DNA from: Lysobacter firmicutimachus
Lineage (GTDB): Bacteria > Pseudomonadota > Gammaproteobacteria > Xanthomonadales > Xanthomonadaceae
Assembly: GCF_037027445.1 (NCBI RefSeq)
Contig: NZ_JBANDL010000002.1
Span: 186,001 to 250,000 of the forward strand
DNA length: 64,000 bases
Reading direction: 5' to 3'
Under the pieces are notes generated by a model, which saw nothing but the letters and a program-made list of their open reading frames with translations, made no database searches and was not told the origin of the DNA. The translations under genes and the position numbers were made by a program. This document shows, one piece after another, positions 1-9,521 of the stretch (its first letter is position 1; every line of letters starts with the position of its first letter).

Positions 1-66
1 GCCGACCCGCAGCGTTCGCTGGAGCAAGCGATGGTCGAAGCGCTGTCGGCCGCCGGCGAGGCTTGA
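1..66 (+). CDS. 3' end of an unidentified gene
   Basis: The first 63 bases read open in frame 1 and end in TGA at 64-66, giving a C-terminal tail that ends LSAAGEA. High GC at third codon positions fits real coding sequence. The fragment is too short to assign a family, and the rest of the gene lies to the left of the window. No terminator hairpin with a T tract follows it; the next DNA is REP-like. Confidence 0.5.
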   Translation, partial: ADPQRSLEQAMVEALSAAGEA

Positions 67-80
67 AGCGCAACGGCGCC

Positions 81-160
81 TGTAGGCGCGGGGGTAAGCT
101 GCGACGCGGGCTGGCCGACTGCATCGTTACGGCGGGGTCGCGGCTTACCCCGCTCCTACC
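81..160. repeat. GTAG-type REP pair (inverted), copy 1
   Basis: A degenerate element at 81-107 starts TGTAGGCGCGGGGGTAAGC. It faces an inverted copy at 137-160 that ends in CCGCTCCTACC. Each carries the GTAG head and the GCGGCGTAAGCCGC-like stem seen in better copies at 346, 43259 and 49119. The arrangement matches a BIME-like REP doublet. GTAG-headed REPs (SMAG elements) are known from Stenotrophomonas, a relative. Confidence 0.6.
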
Positions 161-300
161 GGCGACGCCCCGGCGCAGCAAGGGCTATGCGCGGCATTCC
201 ACGGGATTTCCTCCGGTCACAAGCCGCGACCGCGCCGTGGCCGGTCGCGGTGTCGTCGTGGTGCGCGGTGGGGCCGGCGACGGCGTAGTTGTGGCCTCGC

Positions 301-372
301 GGTCGCGGCTCGCGCCACTCCTGCCCTTTGAAGCGGACCCGCTCTTGTAGGAGCGGCGTAAGCCGCGACGCG
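301..372. repeat. GTAG-type REP pair (inverted), copy 2
   Basis: A minus-oriented, partly degenerate copy at 301-324 is followed by a near-perfect plus copy at 346-372 beginning TGTAGGAGCGGCGTAAGCC. The hairpin stem is GCGGC with GCCGC around a GTAA loop. The two heads point toward each other, the opposite of the 81-160 pair. Confidence 0.65.
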
Positions 373-544
373 CAGCGGCCGGTTGCGCCGCTGCGGGAAG
401 AAAGCGGCCGGCTTCGTCCACCGGAGTGTTACCATGCCGGCCGTTGCAGAAGAGTGGCGCCGGCCTGCCGGCCGCGCCCGCCGAAGGCGCAGGCTCCCAT
501 AATCGCTCAGGCTCGGCCCCGGCCGGAACACTGCGACGACATCG

Positions 545-635
545 CCGATCTGGAGAGAGGCCGCGCAGCGGCCCACCGAAGGGGCAAGCGGCCGCATGCG
601 GTCCGCGCAAACTCTCAGGTAAAAGGACAGCGGGA
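545..635 (+). promoter_or_regulatory. Glycine riboswitch, single aptamer
   Basis: The conserved glycine-aptamer blocks appear in order: GGAGAGAGGCC at 552-562, CACCGAAGGGGCAAGC at 574-589, and AAACTCTCAGGTAAAAGGAC at 609-628. GGAGAG (552-557) pairs with CTCTC (612-616), and 559-564 pairs with 568-573 as an internal stem. I see no second copy of these blocks on either side, so it looks like a singlet, not the usual tandem. A hairpin at 675-694 (GCGCGG with CCGCGC) and GC-rich pairing before the start codon at 825 could be part of the switch platform, but no U-tract terminator is visible. It lies about 190 bases before a UPF0126 gene, which it presumably controls. Confidence 0.9.
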
Positions 636-824
636 GCGGCACCGCGGCTTCGGTCGCGAAGACAGCCCAGGCCTGCGCGGGGAGCATTCCGCGCAACCGC
701 CTTCGTTCGTGCGCCCGACGCGCTCGCCGCCGCCCGCATCGGTGCGGCGCCGGCGCGCGCGGACGCGGAATCGCTGAGCTTCGCTGCCAACCGCGGTTTC
801 CCTGTCCTTCGCCGGAGTACCGCC

Positions 825-1430
825 GTGTTGCTGTCCCTGATCTACCTCATCGCCATCAGCGCCGAAGCCATGACCGGCGCGCTCGCCGCCGGCAAGCGGC
901 GCATGGACCTGTTCGGCGTGGTCATCATCGCCTGCGTCACCGCGCTCGGCGGCGGCTCGCTGCGCGACATCGTGCTCGGCCACTACCCGCTGGGCTGGGT
1001 GCGCCATCCCGAGTATCTGGCCTATACCGTCGGCGCGGCGCTGGCCGCGACCTTCCTGGCCAAGCGCCTGCAGCGCCTGCGCCGCGCCTTCCTGTGGCTG
1101 GATGCGCTGGGCCTGATCGCGTTCACCCTGATCGGCTGCGCGATCGCGCGCGAGGCCGGCCATGCGCCGGCGATCGTGGTGATCGCCGGCATGCTCACCG
1201 GCGCCTTCGGCGGCGTGCTGCGCGACGTGCTGTGCAACGAGATCCCGCTGGTGTTCCAGCGCGAACTGTATGCTGTGATCGCGCTGCTGACCGGCGTGGC
1301 CTATCTGCTGCTGTTGCGCCTGGGCGTGGCCGAGAATGCGACCGTGCTGATCTGCCTCGGCGGCGGATTCGCCGCGCGCCTGCTGGCGATCCGCTACGAA
1401 TGGGAGATGCCGAAGTTCGTCCTCCCCTGA
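825..1430 (+). CDS. UPF0126/TRIC-family membrane protein under glycine riboswitch control
   Basis: A 201-residue integral membrane protein with about seven hydrophobic segments. It carries two internal repeats, each with a GG-x-x-RD signature (GGGSLRD and GGVLRD), the hallmark of the UPF0126 family, also called trimeric intracellular cation channel (TRIC)-like. Fitness work on related bacteria has pointed to glycine transport for some members; the upstream glycine riboswitch supports a glycine-related role here, but that is inference. The chosen start is GTG at 825, with GGAG at 813-816 at good spacing. Longer in-frame extensions would run through the riboswitch and are rejected. It converges on the UDG-like gene with a 5-base gap. 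Confidence 0.88.
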   Translation: MLLSLIYLIAISAEAMTGALAAGKRRMDLFGVVIIACVTALGGGSLRDIVLGHYPLGWVRHPEYLAYTVGAALAATFLAKRLQRLRRAFLWLDALGLIAFTLIGCAIAREAGHAPAIVVIAGMLTGAFGGVLRDVLCNEIPLVFQRELYAVIALLTGVAYLLLLRLGVAENATVLICLGGGFAARLLAIRYEWEMPKFVLP

Positions 1431-1435
1431 GCGGA

Positions 1436-1963
1436 TCAGCGACCTTGCGCCAAGACCTCGGCGATGCGCTTGCGCAGCGCCGGCAGCAGCTCGCGTTCGA
1501 ACCAGGGATGGCGCTTGAGCCAGGCCCGGTTGCGCGGGCTCGGATGCGGCAGGGCGACGATCCGCGGCCAATGCGCGCGCCAGGCCGCGACCGCTTCGGT
1601 CAACGTGGCCCCGGCTTCGGGCAGATGCCAGGCCTGGGCGTAGCGCCCGATCGCCAGGGTCAGGCGCACCTCGCGCAGCTGCGGCAGCAGGCGCGGATGC
1701 CAGGTCGCGGCGCATTCCGGCCGCGGCGGCAAGTCGCCCGACGCGCCCTTGCCGGGGTAGCAGAACCCCATCGGCACGATCGCCACGCGTGCGGCGTCGT
1801 AGAACGCGTCCCGGTCCAACCCCAGCCAATCGCGCAGGCGCTCGCCGCTGGCGTCGTCGAACGGAATCCCCGAGGCATGCACCTTGCGCCCGGGCGCTTG
1901 CCCGGCGATCAGCAACCGCGCCCGCGCATCCGCTTGCAGCACCGGCCGCGGCCCATGCGGCAA
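1436..1963 (-). CDS. Uracil-DNA glycosylase-like protein, 5' end disrupted by a repeat array
   Basis: A UDG-superfamily protein with the motif-A-like GQAPG near the N terminus and the C-terminal HPSPRN motif, expected to excise uracil or related damage from DNA. The first usable start is TTG at 1963, without a visible Shine-Dalgarno. In-frame, family-like sequence continues upstream through CTLCAPHLPHG to about 2002, including a CxxC pair, but reaches no ATG, GTG or TTG before entering the GGGATTN array at 2003 and a stop inside it. The array has apparently replaced the original start. The protein may be made from TTG without its N-terminal Cys pair, or the gene may be decaying. Confidence 0.7.
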   Translation of the reverse strand: MPHGPRPVLQADARARLLIAGQAPGRKVHASGIPFDDASGERLRDWLGLDRDAFYDAARVAIVPMGFCYPGKGASGDLPPRPECAATWHPRLLPQLREVRLTLAIGRYAQAWHLPEAGATLTEAVAAWRAHWPRIVALPHPSPRNRAWLKRHPWFERELLPALRKRIAEVLAQGR

Positions 1964-2002
1964 GTGCGGGGCGCAGAGAGTGCAGCGGCGGATTTGTTCG
2001 AG

Positions 2003-2181
2003 ATCGGGATTCGCGATTGGGGATTCGGGATTCGGGATTTGGGATTTGGGATTAGGGATTAGGGATTAGAAAAAGCGAAGACTGCTCTAGCTCTCGCTTT
2101 GATCCTATCCCAAATCCCAAATCCCAAATCCCAAATCCCAAATCCCGAATCCCGAATCCCGAATCCCGAATCCCGAATCCC
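2003..2181. repeat. Composite inverted repeat: GGGATTN heptamer arms around a CAAAGCGAGAGC-like core
   Basis: The left arm (2003-2069) is a run of heptamers of the form GGGATTN. The right arm (2106-2181) is the same array inverted (NAATCCC units). Between them lies an imperfect palindrome with AAAGCGA at 2072-2078 and TCGCTTT at 2094-2100. A second element of the same design sits at 28467-28568, and a short fragment at 18461-18478. It occupies the gap between the MFS gene and the UDG-like gene. Confidence 0.85.
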
Positions 2182-2183
2182 GC

Positions 2184-2226
2184 CGCAAAGCGAAACGCCG
2201 GCCACAGGCCGGCGTTTCGCTTTGCG
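2184..2226 (-). terminator. Long perfect hairpin after the MFS gene
   Basis: Arms of 20 bases (2184-2203 and 2207-2226) are exactly complementary around a 3-base loop. The hairpin lies 17 bases past the stop of the minus-strand MFS gene. Both flanks of the stem contain AAAGCGAAA/TTTCGCTTT. There is no long U tract, but the stem is very stable and most likely ends the porin-MFS transcript. Confidence 0.7.
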
Positions 2227-2243
2227 GAACCCGCGCCGCGGGC

Positions 2244-3911
2244 TCAGGCGGTGATGTCGCGGTCCTTGGTTTCCGGCAGGAACAGCGCGCCGATCACCAC
2301 GGTCATGGCCGCGACCACGATCGGGTACCACAGGCCGCTGTAGATATTGCCGGTGGCGGCGACGATGGCGAAGGCGGTGAACGGCAGGAAGCCGCCGAAC
2401 CACCCGTTGCCGATGTGGTAGGGCAACGACATCGAGGTGTAGCGGATGCGGGTCGGGAACAGTTCGACCAGCCAGGCCGCGATCGGGCCGTAGACCATGG
2501 TCACCAGCAGCACCAGGAAGGTCAGCAGCGCGATCACCATCGGCGTGTTGATCTGCGCCGGATCGGCCGAGGTCGGGTAGCCGGCGGTCTTGAGCGCGTC
2601 GCCGAGCTGCTTGGCGAACGCGTCGGACTGCGCCTTGAAGTCGTCCTTGCTCAGCGATTCGCCTTCGAAGCTGGTCAGGACGGTGCCGCCGATGCTGACC
2701 GTGGCGATGCTGCCGGCGGCGCCGGGCGCGTTGTTGTAGGGGATGCCCTTCTTCGCCAGCGCCGACTTGATGATGTCGCAAGACTGCTTGAAGGTCGCCT
2801 TGCCGACCGGGTCGAACTGGAACGCGCAGCGGTCCGGATCGGCGGTGACGGTGACCGGCGAGGCGGCGACCGCGGCTTCCAGGGCCGGGTTGACGTTATG
2901 GGTCAGCGACTTGAACACCGGGAAATAGGTCAGCACCGCGATCAGGCAGCCGGCCAGCACGATCTTCTTGCGGCCGATCTTGTCCGACAGCCAGCCGAAG
3001 AAGATGAAGCCGCCGGTGGCCAGGGCCAGGGCGACGGCGATGTAGATGTCGGCCTTGTTCGGGTCCATGCCCAGGGTCTTGGTCAGGAAGAACAGCGAAT
3101 AGAACTGTCCGCCGTACCACACCACCGCCTGGCCGGCGGTGGCGCCCAGCAGCGCCAGCAGGGCGATCTTGCCGTTCTTGGAGAAGAAGCTCTCGGTGAT
3201 CGGCGCCTTGGAGGTCTTGCCCTCGGCCTTCATCTGCTGGAATAGCGGCGATTCGGCCAGTTGCATGCGAATCCACACCGACACGCCGAGCAGCAGCACC
3301 GAGAACAGGAACGGGATGCGCCAGCCCCAGGCTTCGAAGCTTTCCTTGCCCAGGTAATTGCGGCAGCCCCAGATCACCAGCAGCGACAGGAACAAGCCCA
3401 GGGTCGCGGTGGTCTGGATGAAGCTGGTGTACAGGCCGCGCTTGCCGTCGGGCGCGTGCTCGGCGACATAGGTCGCCGCGCCGCCGTATTCCCCGCCCAG
3501 GGCCAGGCCCTGCAACAGTCGCAGGGTGATCAGGATGATCGGCGCGGCGATGCCGAGGGTGGCGTAGCTGGGCAGGATGCCGACCACGAACGTCGCCAGG
3601 CCCATGATCACGATGGTGACCAGGAAGGTGTACTTGCGCCCGATCATGTCGCCGAGCCGGCCGAACACCAGCGCGCCGAACGGCCGCACCGCGAAGCCGG
3701 CGGCGAAGGCCAGCAGGGCGAAGATGAACTGGCTGGTGTCGTTCAGACCGCCGAAGAACTGCTTGCCGATGATCACGGCGAGCGAGCCGTACAGGTAGAA
3801 GTCGTACCACTCGAACACGGTGCCCAGGCTGGAGGCGAAGATGACCTTGCGGTGGTCCTTGGTCAACGGCGTCGCGCGGGACTGCGAAAGGCTGGCGGTG
3901 GTGCTGGACAT
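2244..3911 (-). CDS. MFS transporter, metabolite:H+ symporter (MHS) family, with a large periplasmic insertion
   Basis: A 555-residue 12-TM inner-membrane carrier. MFS signatures are seen at GRLGDMIGRK (84-93) and LSDKIGRKK (308-316), with RLLQGLALGGEYGGA (131-145) typical of the MHS/ProP-like sugar, osmolyte and carboxylate symporters. Unusually, about 120 residues (336-456) with a Cys at 362 and at 378 lie between the TM that ends near 334 and the one starting near 457; most family members are 430-450 residues. The position predicts a periplasmic domain, possibly disulfide-bonded. It follows the DcaP-like porin by 105 bases on the same strand and faces acs across the porin, so the substrate may be acetate or another short carboxylate (inference). 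Confidence 0.88.
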   Translation of the reverse strand: MSSTTASLSQSRATPLTKDHRKVIFASSLGTVFEWYDFYLYGSLAVIIGKQFFGGLNDTSQFIFALLAFAAGFAVRPFGALVFGRLGDMIGRKYTFLVTIVIMGLATFVVGILPSYATLGIAAPIILITLRLLQGLALGGEYGGAATYVAEHAPDGKRGLYTSFIQTTATLGLFLSLLVIWGCRNYLGKESFEAWGWRIPFLFSVLLLGVSVWIRMQLAESPLFQQMKAEGKTSKAPITESFFSKNGKIALLALLGATAGQAVVWYGGQFYSLFFLTKTLGMDPNKADIYIAVALALATGGFIFFGWLSDKIGRKKIVLAGCLIAVLTYFPVFKSLTHNVNPALEAAVAASPVTVTADPDRCAFQFDPVGKATFKQSCDIIKSALAKKGIPYNNAPGAAGSIATVSIGGTVLTSFEGESLSKDDFKAQSDAFAKQLGDALKTAGYPTSADPAQINTPMVIALLTFLVLLVTMVYGPIAAWLVELFPTRIRYTSMSLPYHIGNGWFGGFLPFTAFAIVAATGNIYSGLWYPIVVAAMTVVIGALFLPETKDRDITA

Positions 3912-4016
3912 GAGCTGTTCCCCCGAACAGTGGGATTGGAGCGGGCTAGGGCCCGCCGGGGCGATACCGGACGCGTCGCCGGCGGTCGCGGCGGACGGCC
4001 GCGACCGCTGCGATCG

Positions 4017-5426
4017 TCAGAAGCTGTACTTGACGTGGGTCTGCAGGCGGTTGATCTCGCCGCGGTCGCCGGTTTCGATCTCGCGCTGGCCCCAGATGTA
4101 TTCGGCGCCCACGTCGAGCTTGGGAATCGGCGTGTAGATCAGATTGATGTGCGCGGACTGCGCCGACTTGGTGATGCCGCGTCCGGTCAGGGCGGTGTCG
4201 TTGTCGTACTCGGCGCGCGAGTAGAACAGATTGCCGCGCAGCTTCGGGCTGAACACGTGGCGCCAGCCGACGAAGCCCGAGATCAGGTCGATGTTCTCCA
4301 GATCGCCGTTGGCGTCGAGCACCGCATCGTTGTTGAGCGCCAGGCCGACGTAACGGCCGATGCCGCTGCCGGCGGTGACCATGTAGCGCAGGTCGTCGTT
4401 GGCGCCGACGTTCCACTTGCCCGACAGGCTGATGCCGTAGCCGGTGTTGGTGTCGTTGATCCGCCCGGACTGGTACTTGAGCTGGCGCGCCAGGGCGCCG
4501 ACGCTGAAGTGGCCCCAGTCGCCCTTGGCGGTGTAGCGTGCGGTCACGTCCGGCACCGCACCGTCGTCGCCGGCGACCTGGGCCATGTTGCCGCGATAGG
4601 GGGTGTAGACCGTCTCCGGATTCTCGATCGAGAACGACCACGGCCCGCTGGTGTAGCGCAACTGCGCCTGGCGCACGAACACCGTGCCCTCGGTGGGACC
4701 GAGGAAGTCGACCGTGTCCGGCAGCGCCGCGGTGTCCTGGAAGTTCGACCAGGCCTGGCCGGCGAGCCACTTGTTCCAGGTCACATAGGCCTGGCGCAGG
4801 GTCAGCGCATAGGTGTTGGTGGCGACTTCGTTGCCGGTGAAGGCGGTGCTGCCGCCGCCGTAGAGATCGAACTCCAGATAGCCCTTGAGCTTGTCGCCGC
4901 TTTCCAGGTCGGTGTCGGCGGCGAACCAGAAGCGCGAGAAGTTGGCGCCCATGTCGGTGTCGCTGCCGCCTTCGCGGGTGGCCGCGCCGCCGACCGGAAT
5001 CGCCTTGGGGACGTAGAACAGGCGTCCGACCGAGCCGTCGGCGATGTCACCGTCGTTGGTCGAGGTGACCGAGGCGTCGAGCTTGATGAAACCGCCGTAG
5101 CTGAAGCGCGTGCCCGGGTTGGCGGAGGGACTGATGGTGGTCGCCTGGATCGGGTTCTTGACCGGCGCCGCCGCGATCGCGGCCGGCGCGGCGGCCTGCG
5201 CCGCCTTGACCTCGGTGACCTGGGTCTGCACCTGCTGCTGTTGCGACACCAGTTGCTGGACCATGCGCTCCAGTTCGGCGACCCGCGCTTCCAGCTCCTT
5301 CTCCTTCGCGGTCTGGGCGAAGGCCAGACCCGGCAACGCAAGCGCGACCAGCAGCGCCGCGGCCAGGGGCCGTGGCCGCGCCGGCGCGCGGCGTAGTGTG
5401 ATCTGGGTAGACGTACCCATGGACAT
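4017..5426 (-). CDS. DcaP-like trimeric outer-membrane porin
   Basis: A 469-residue outer-membrane beta-barrel protein. The signal peptide ends at LAFA (34-37). It is followed by a short coiled coil (about 39-76, many E, L and Q), then a Pro/Ala linker and a barrel ending in the canonical C-terminal Phe (KYSF). This layout, a coiled coil before a 16-stranded barrel, is that of DcaP-family porins, which pass dicarboxylates and other anions. The start at 5426 is preceded by GGGAGGGAG; the upstream in-frame Met at 5504 is rejected. It is first in an operon with the MFS carrier and divergent from acs. Confidence 0.82.
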   Translation of the reverse strand: MSMGTSTQITLRRAPARPRPLAAALLVALALPGLAFAQTAKEKELEARVAELERMVQQLVSQQQQVQTQVTEVKAAQAAAPAAIAAAPVKNPIQATTISPSANPGTRFSYGGFIKLDASVTSTNDGDIADGSVGRLFYVPKAIPVGGAATREGGSDTDMGANFSRFWFAADTDLESGDKLKGYLEFDLYGGGSTAFTGNEVATNTYALTLRQAYVTWNKWLAGQAWSNFQDTAALPDTVDFLGPTEGTVFVRQAQLRYTSGPWSFSIENPETVYTPYRGNMAQVAGDDGAVPDVTARYTAKGDWGHFSVGALARQLKYQSGRINDTNTGYGISLSGKWNVGANDDLRYMVTAGSGIGRYVGLALNNDAVLDANGDLENIDLISGFVGWRHVFSPKLRGNLFYSRAEYDNDTALTGRGITKSAQSAHINLIYTPIPKLDVGAEYIWGQREIETGDRGEINRLQTHVKYSF

Positions 5427-5514
5427 CGTGACTCCCTCCCGAAGAATGCATTGCCGCCTGTGCCGACGGTCGCGGCCAGCCTGCGCGCGGCTCCGGCGAG
5501 CCAACCATTCGCCT

Positions 5515-5556
5515 TTGGTCGTAACACGACGCAGTCAGCAAAGCTTTTACGACCAA
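5515..5556. promoter_or_regulatory. 10-bp inverted repeat between the porin and acs genes (candidate operator)
   Basis: TTGGTCGTAA at 5515-5524 is exactly inverted as TTACGACCAA at 5547-5556. The centres are 32 bases apart, about three helical turns. It lies in the 313-base divergent region, 89 bases from the porin start and 184 from the acs start. The half site loosely resembles GntR-type TGGT..ACCA operators, but the binding protein is not known; a CrbR site is the other obvious candidate. Confidence 0.55.
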
Positions 5557-5739
5557 GGTCTAAACCGGGTTCGCAGCGGCGAGCGCGCTGAATGCGGCAA
5601 ACTGGCGGCCCTCGCGCGCACGCGCGAAGGGGGCCGCGACGAGCGCCGCGGCCACCCGACCGGCGGGGCAAGACCAGAACCGCGCCGGGTCGGCTATAAC
5701 GCTCGTCTGCGTCGTTACCGCCAGCCTTTCGGAGCCCCC

Positions 5740-7692
<1,953 letters not shown>

Positions 7693-7718
7693 GGTAGGGC
7701 TCTCGCTAGGGCAACAGC

Positions 7719-7919
7719 AAATCCCCTTTTTTCAAAGGGGGAGCCGGCAGGTCGGGGCGATGGGAACTCGTCGTGCGCACGCGGTTCATCGAAACACATG
7801 CGTATCGCCGCCGTAACCTCCATGGTCGATGCCATTCGCCATTGTCATTGCTGTTGAAGCTGCTGATGCAGCTGCTGATGCAGTTCCCCCCCCTTTGAAA
7901 AATGGGGGGAGGGGGATTT
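7719..7919. repeat. Inverted pair of CCCCTTTTTTCAAAGGGG-type elements
   Basis: The left element, AAATCCCCTTTTTTCAAAGG (7719-7738), continues to about 7742. The right element (7885-7919) is its inverted relative, ending GGGGGAGGGGGATTT. Each is itself a palindrome of C-run, T-run, A-run and G-run. Similar fragments occur near 28061, 40670, 52906 and 53018, always between genes. The DNA between the arms has no gene; a 12-base tandem (GCTGCTGATGCA twice) lies at about 7857-7880. Confidence 0.55.
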
Positions 7920-7930
7920 GCTCCTGGCTG

Positions 7931-8316
7931 TCAGCCCTGTGCTTTTGCTCCTTCCAGCAACCGCCGCTCCACCGCCCGATGGATCTCCTCCATCACCGCC
8001 GCCGTCTCCTTGAGCACTTGTAGATTGTCGAACCGGATCACCCTCAGCCTCAGCGCCCCCAGATCGGCCGTGCGTCGCGCGTCGGCCGCCACACCCACCT
8101 CGGTCGCGTGCTGCGAACCATCGACCTCGATGACCAACCCCGCCGCAGGCGCGTAAAAAATCCACCACATCAGGCCAGCAACGGTTTCTGCCGATGCACC
8201 CGCACGCCGAGCACCTGCCAGCGCCGCAGCAGCCGCCACGGCCGCTGTTCGGCCGCGCTGAGATCCCCGCGCAAGCGCCGGGCCGGGGTTCTCAGACGGC
8301 GTTCATACGGTTGCAC
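7931..8316 (-). pseudogene. DUF559-family endonuclease-like gene with frameshifts
   Basis: Reading on the minus strand from a GTG at 8316 gives VQPYERRLRTPARRL and then a typical DUF559 body (LLRRWQVLGVRVHRQKPLLA), which stops at TGA. The next conserved part (FYAPAAGLVIEVDGSQH ... RVIRFDNLQVLKE) continues in another frame to the stop at 7931. Two single-T insertions would explain it: one after GCC just before GATGTGG, and one in the T6 run at 8155-8160. DUF559 proteins are small Vsr/REase-fold proteins of about 120 residues. The gene is therefore probably inactive, unless the base calls are wrong. Confidence 0.75.
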
Positions 8317-8432
8317 ACCTGCATTTCACCCGACTTCACCCATCGTCCAATAGCGGGCGAGCCCCCGACAGGACGTAAGATTCCCCCATGCACGTCGTCC
8401 GCAGCGCCGCACCCCAGCCCAGGCCCTCCCTC

Positions 8433-9101
8433 ATGCCGACCCTGCTGATCGCCGACGACCATCCGCTGTTCCGCGAAGCCCTGCGCGGCGCGGTCGCCCG
8501 CGTCCTGCCCGACGCGGCCCTGCGCGAGGCCGACAACGTCGACGCGCTGTATGCCCTGGTCGAAGCCGAATCCGACGCCGACTTGTTGCTGCTGGACCTG
8601 AACATGCCCGGCGCGCAGGGCTTCAGCGCCCTGGTGCATTTGCGCGCGCTGCACCCGCAGTTGCCGATCGTGGTGGTATCGGCGCGCGAGGAGCCGGCGA
8701 CCATGCGCCGCGCGCTCGATCACGGCGCGGTCGGCTTCATCCCGAAATCGGTCGACGCCGCCACCTTGGGCGAAGCCCTCACCACCGTGCTCGACGGCGA
8801 CCGCTGGGCACCGGCGGCGGCCATCGCCGCGCCGGCCGCCAACGCCGAAGAGCACGATGCCGCGCATCGCTTGCGCGACCTCACCCCGCAGCAGTTCCGC
8901 GTACTGCAGATGCTCGGCGCCGGCCTGCTCAACAAGCAGATCGGCTACGAGCTGGGCGTGTCCGAGGCCACGGTCAAGGCCCATGTCACCGCGATCCTGC
9001 GCAAACTCGGCGCCAACAACCGCACCCAGGCCGTGCTGATCGCCGGCCGCCTCGCCCTGGACCCGGGCGCGATCGTGCCGCCGCCGGAAGAGGCTGAATA
9101 G
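8433..9101 (+). CDS. crbR: CrbR-like LuxR-family response regulator
   Basis: A 222-residue two-domain regulator. The receiver domain (about 3-120) has the acidic pair in LLIADDH, phospho-acceptor Asp55 in LLLLDLNMPG, and the conserved Lys in FIPKS. The C-terminal LuxR/FixJ helix-turn-helix (LTPQQFRVLQMLGAG ... NKQIGYELGVSEATVKAHV) covers about 160-215. Its position after acs, and the CrbS-type kinase nearby, support CrbR, the regulator that activates acs in Vibrio and Pseudomonas (known for the family; inferred here). The start at 8433 gives the family-typical N terminus MPTLLIADDHP; an ATG at 8388 is an in-frame alternative. No strong Shine-Dalgarno. Confidence 0.82.
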   Translation: MPTLLIADDHPLFREALRGAVARVLPDAALREADNVDALYALVEAESDADLLLLDLNMPGAQGFSALVHLRALHPQLPIVVVSAREEPATMRRALDHGAVGFIPKSVDAATLGEALTTVLDGDRWAPAAAIAAPAANAEEHDAAHRLRDLTPQQFRVLQMLGAGLLNKQIGYELGVSEATVKAHVTAILRKLGANNRTQAVLIAGRLALDPGAIVPPPEEAE

Positions 9102-9521
9102 GCCGGCGCGCCGTCAGCCCGCGACAACGCAAACGGAAGTGGACGCCGGCGCTTGAGGTCCTTGCGGTCGATTCGTCGCTATCCGTCGCAACGCGAAATG
9201 GCCAGGCATCCATGGATAATCGTGCGGATGTCCGGCGCCGATCTCAAGACGAAGAACGCGTCTTGCCAGGCGGGATTCAGTTCTGGAGTGAACGATTCAG
9301 CCGCGCCTCGGCTTTGCGGAGCGCATGTTCATGCCGGGGCGGCAGCCATGGCCTGCCGCCTGGCGCTTCACAAGAAGGACTGCGGCCGATATTCGCGCCG
9401 CAACCCCGCGGACACGGACCGCGGGTCGGAGGTGGACTTGCTGCCCCACGCCAACCCGGAGAGGATGCCGCATCCGCCATCCGCCATCCGCCATCCGGCT
9501 TTGCGTTCCCGTCGAGGCCCC
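9102..9521. other. Intergenic stretch with a 7-bp tandem repeat
   Basis: No supported gene. At 9471-9498 the heptamer CATCCGC is repeated four times, the last as CATCCGG, just before the DUF1080 gene. Reading frames that extend the DUF1080 gene through this DNA look unlike protein. Confidence 0.5.

Larger units (their letters stand above)
67..544. other. Intergenic stretch carrying REP-like repeats
   Basis: No convincing gene lies here. Apparent reading frames in several phases are explained by GC-rich composition. It holds two pairs of GTAG-headed palindromic repeats (81-160 and 301-372) and ends at the glycine riboswitch. The promoter of the riboswitch transcript should lie in the last 100 bases or so, but I cannot point to clear -35 and -10 boxes. 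Confidence 0.6.

Noticed and set aside
426..824. Long N-terminal extension of the UPF0126 protein
   Set aside because: It would translate through the glycine riboswitch and gives Arg/Pro/Ala-rich sequence unlike any membrane protein. GTG 825 with GGAG is better.
2005..2181. Possible CRISPR array or telomere-like repeat
   Set aside because: Units are only 7 bases with no unique spacers, and the two halves are inverted around a palindromic core. This is neither CRISPR nor telomeric.
3261..5396. Large plus-strand reading frame across the MFS and porin genes
   Set aside because: It is the opposite-strand shadow of two recognisable minus-strand genes, caused by high GC at third positions.
7931..8316. 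Functional restriction or very-short-patch repair gene
   Set aside because: The DUF559 reading frame is broken twice, and no methyltransferase or partner gene lies nearby.
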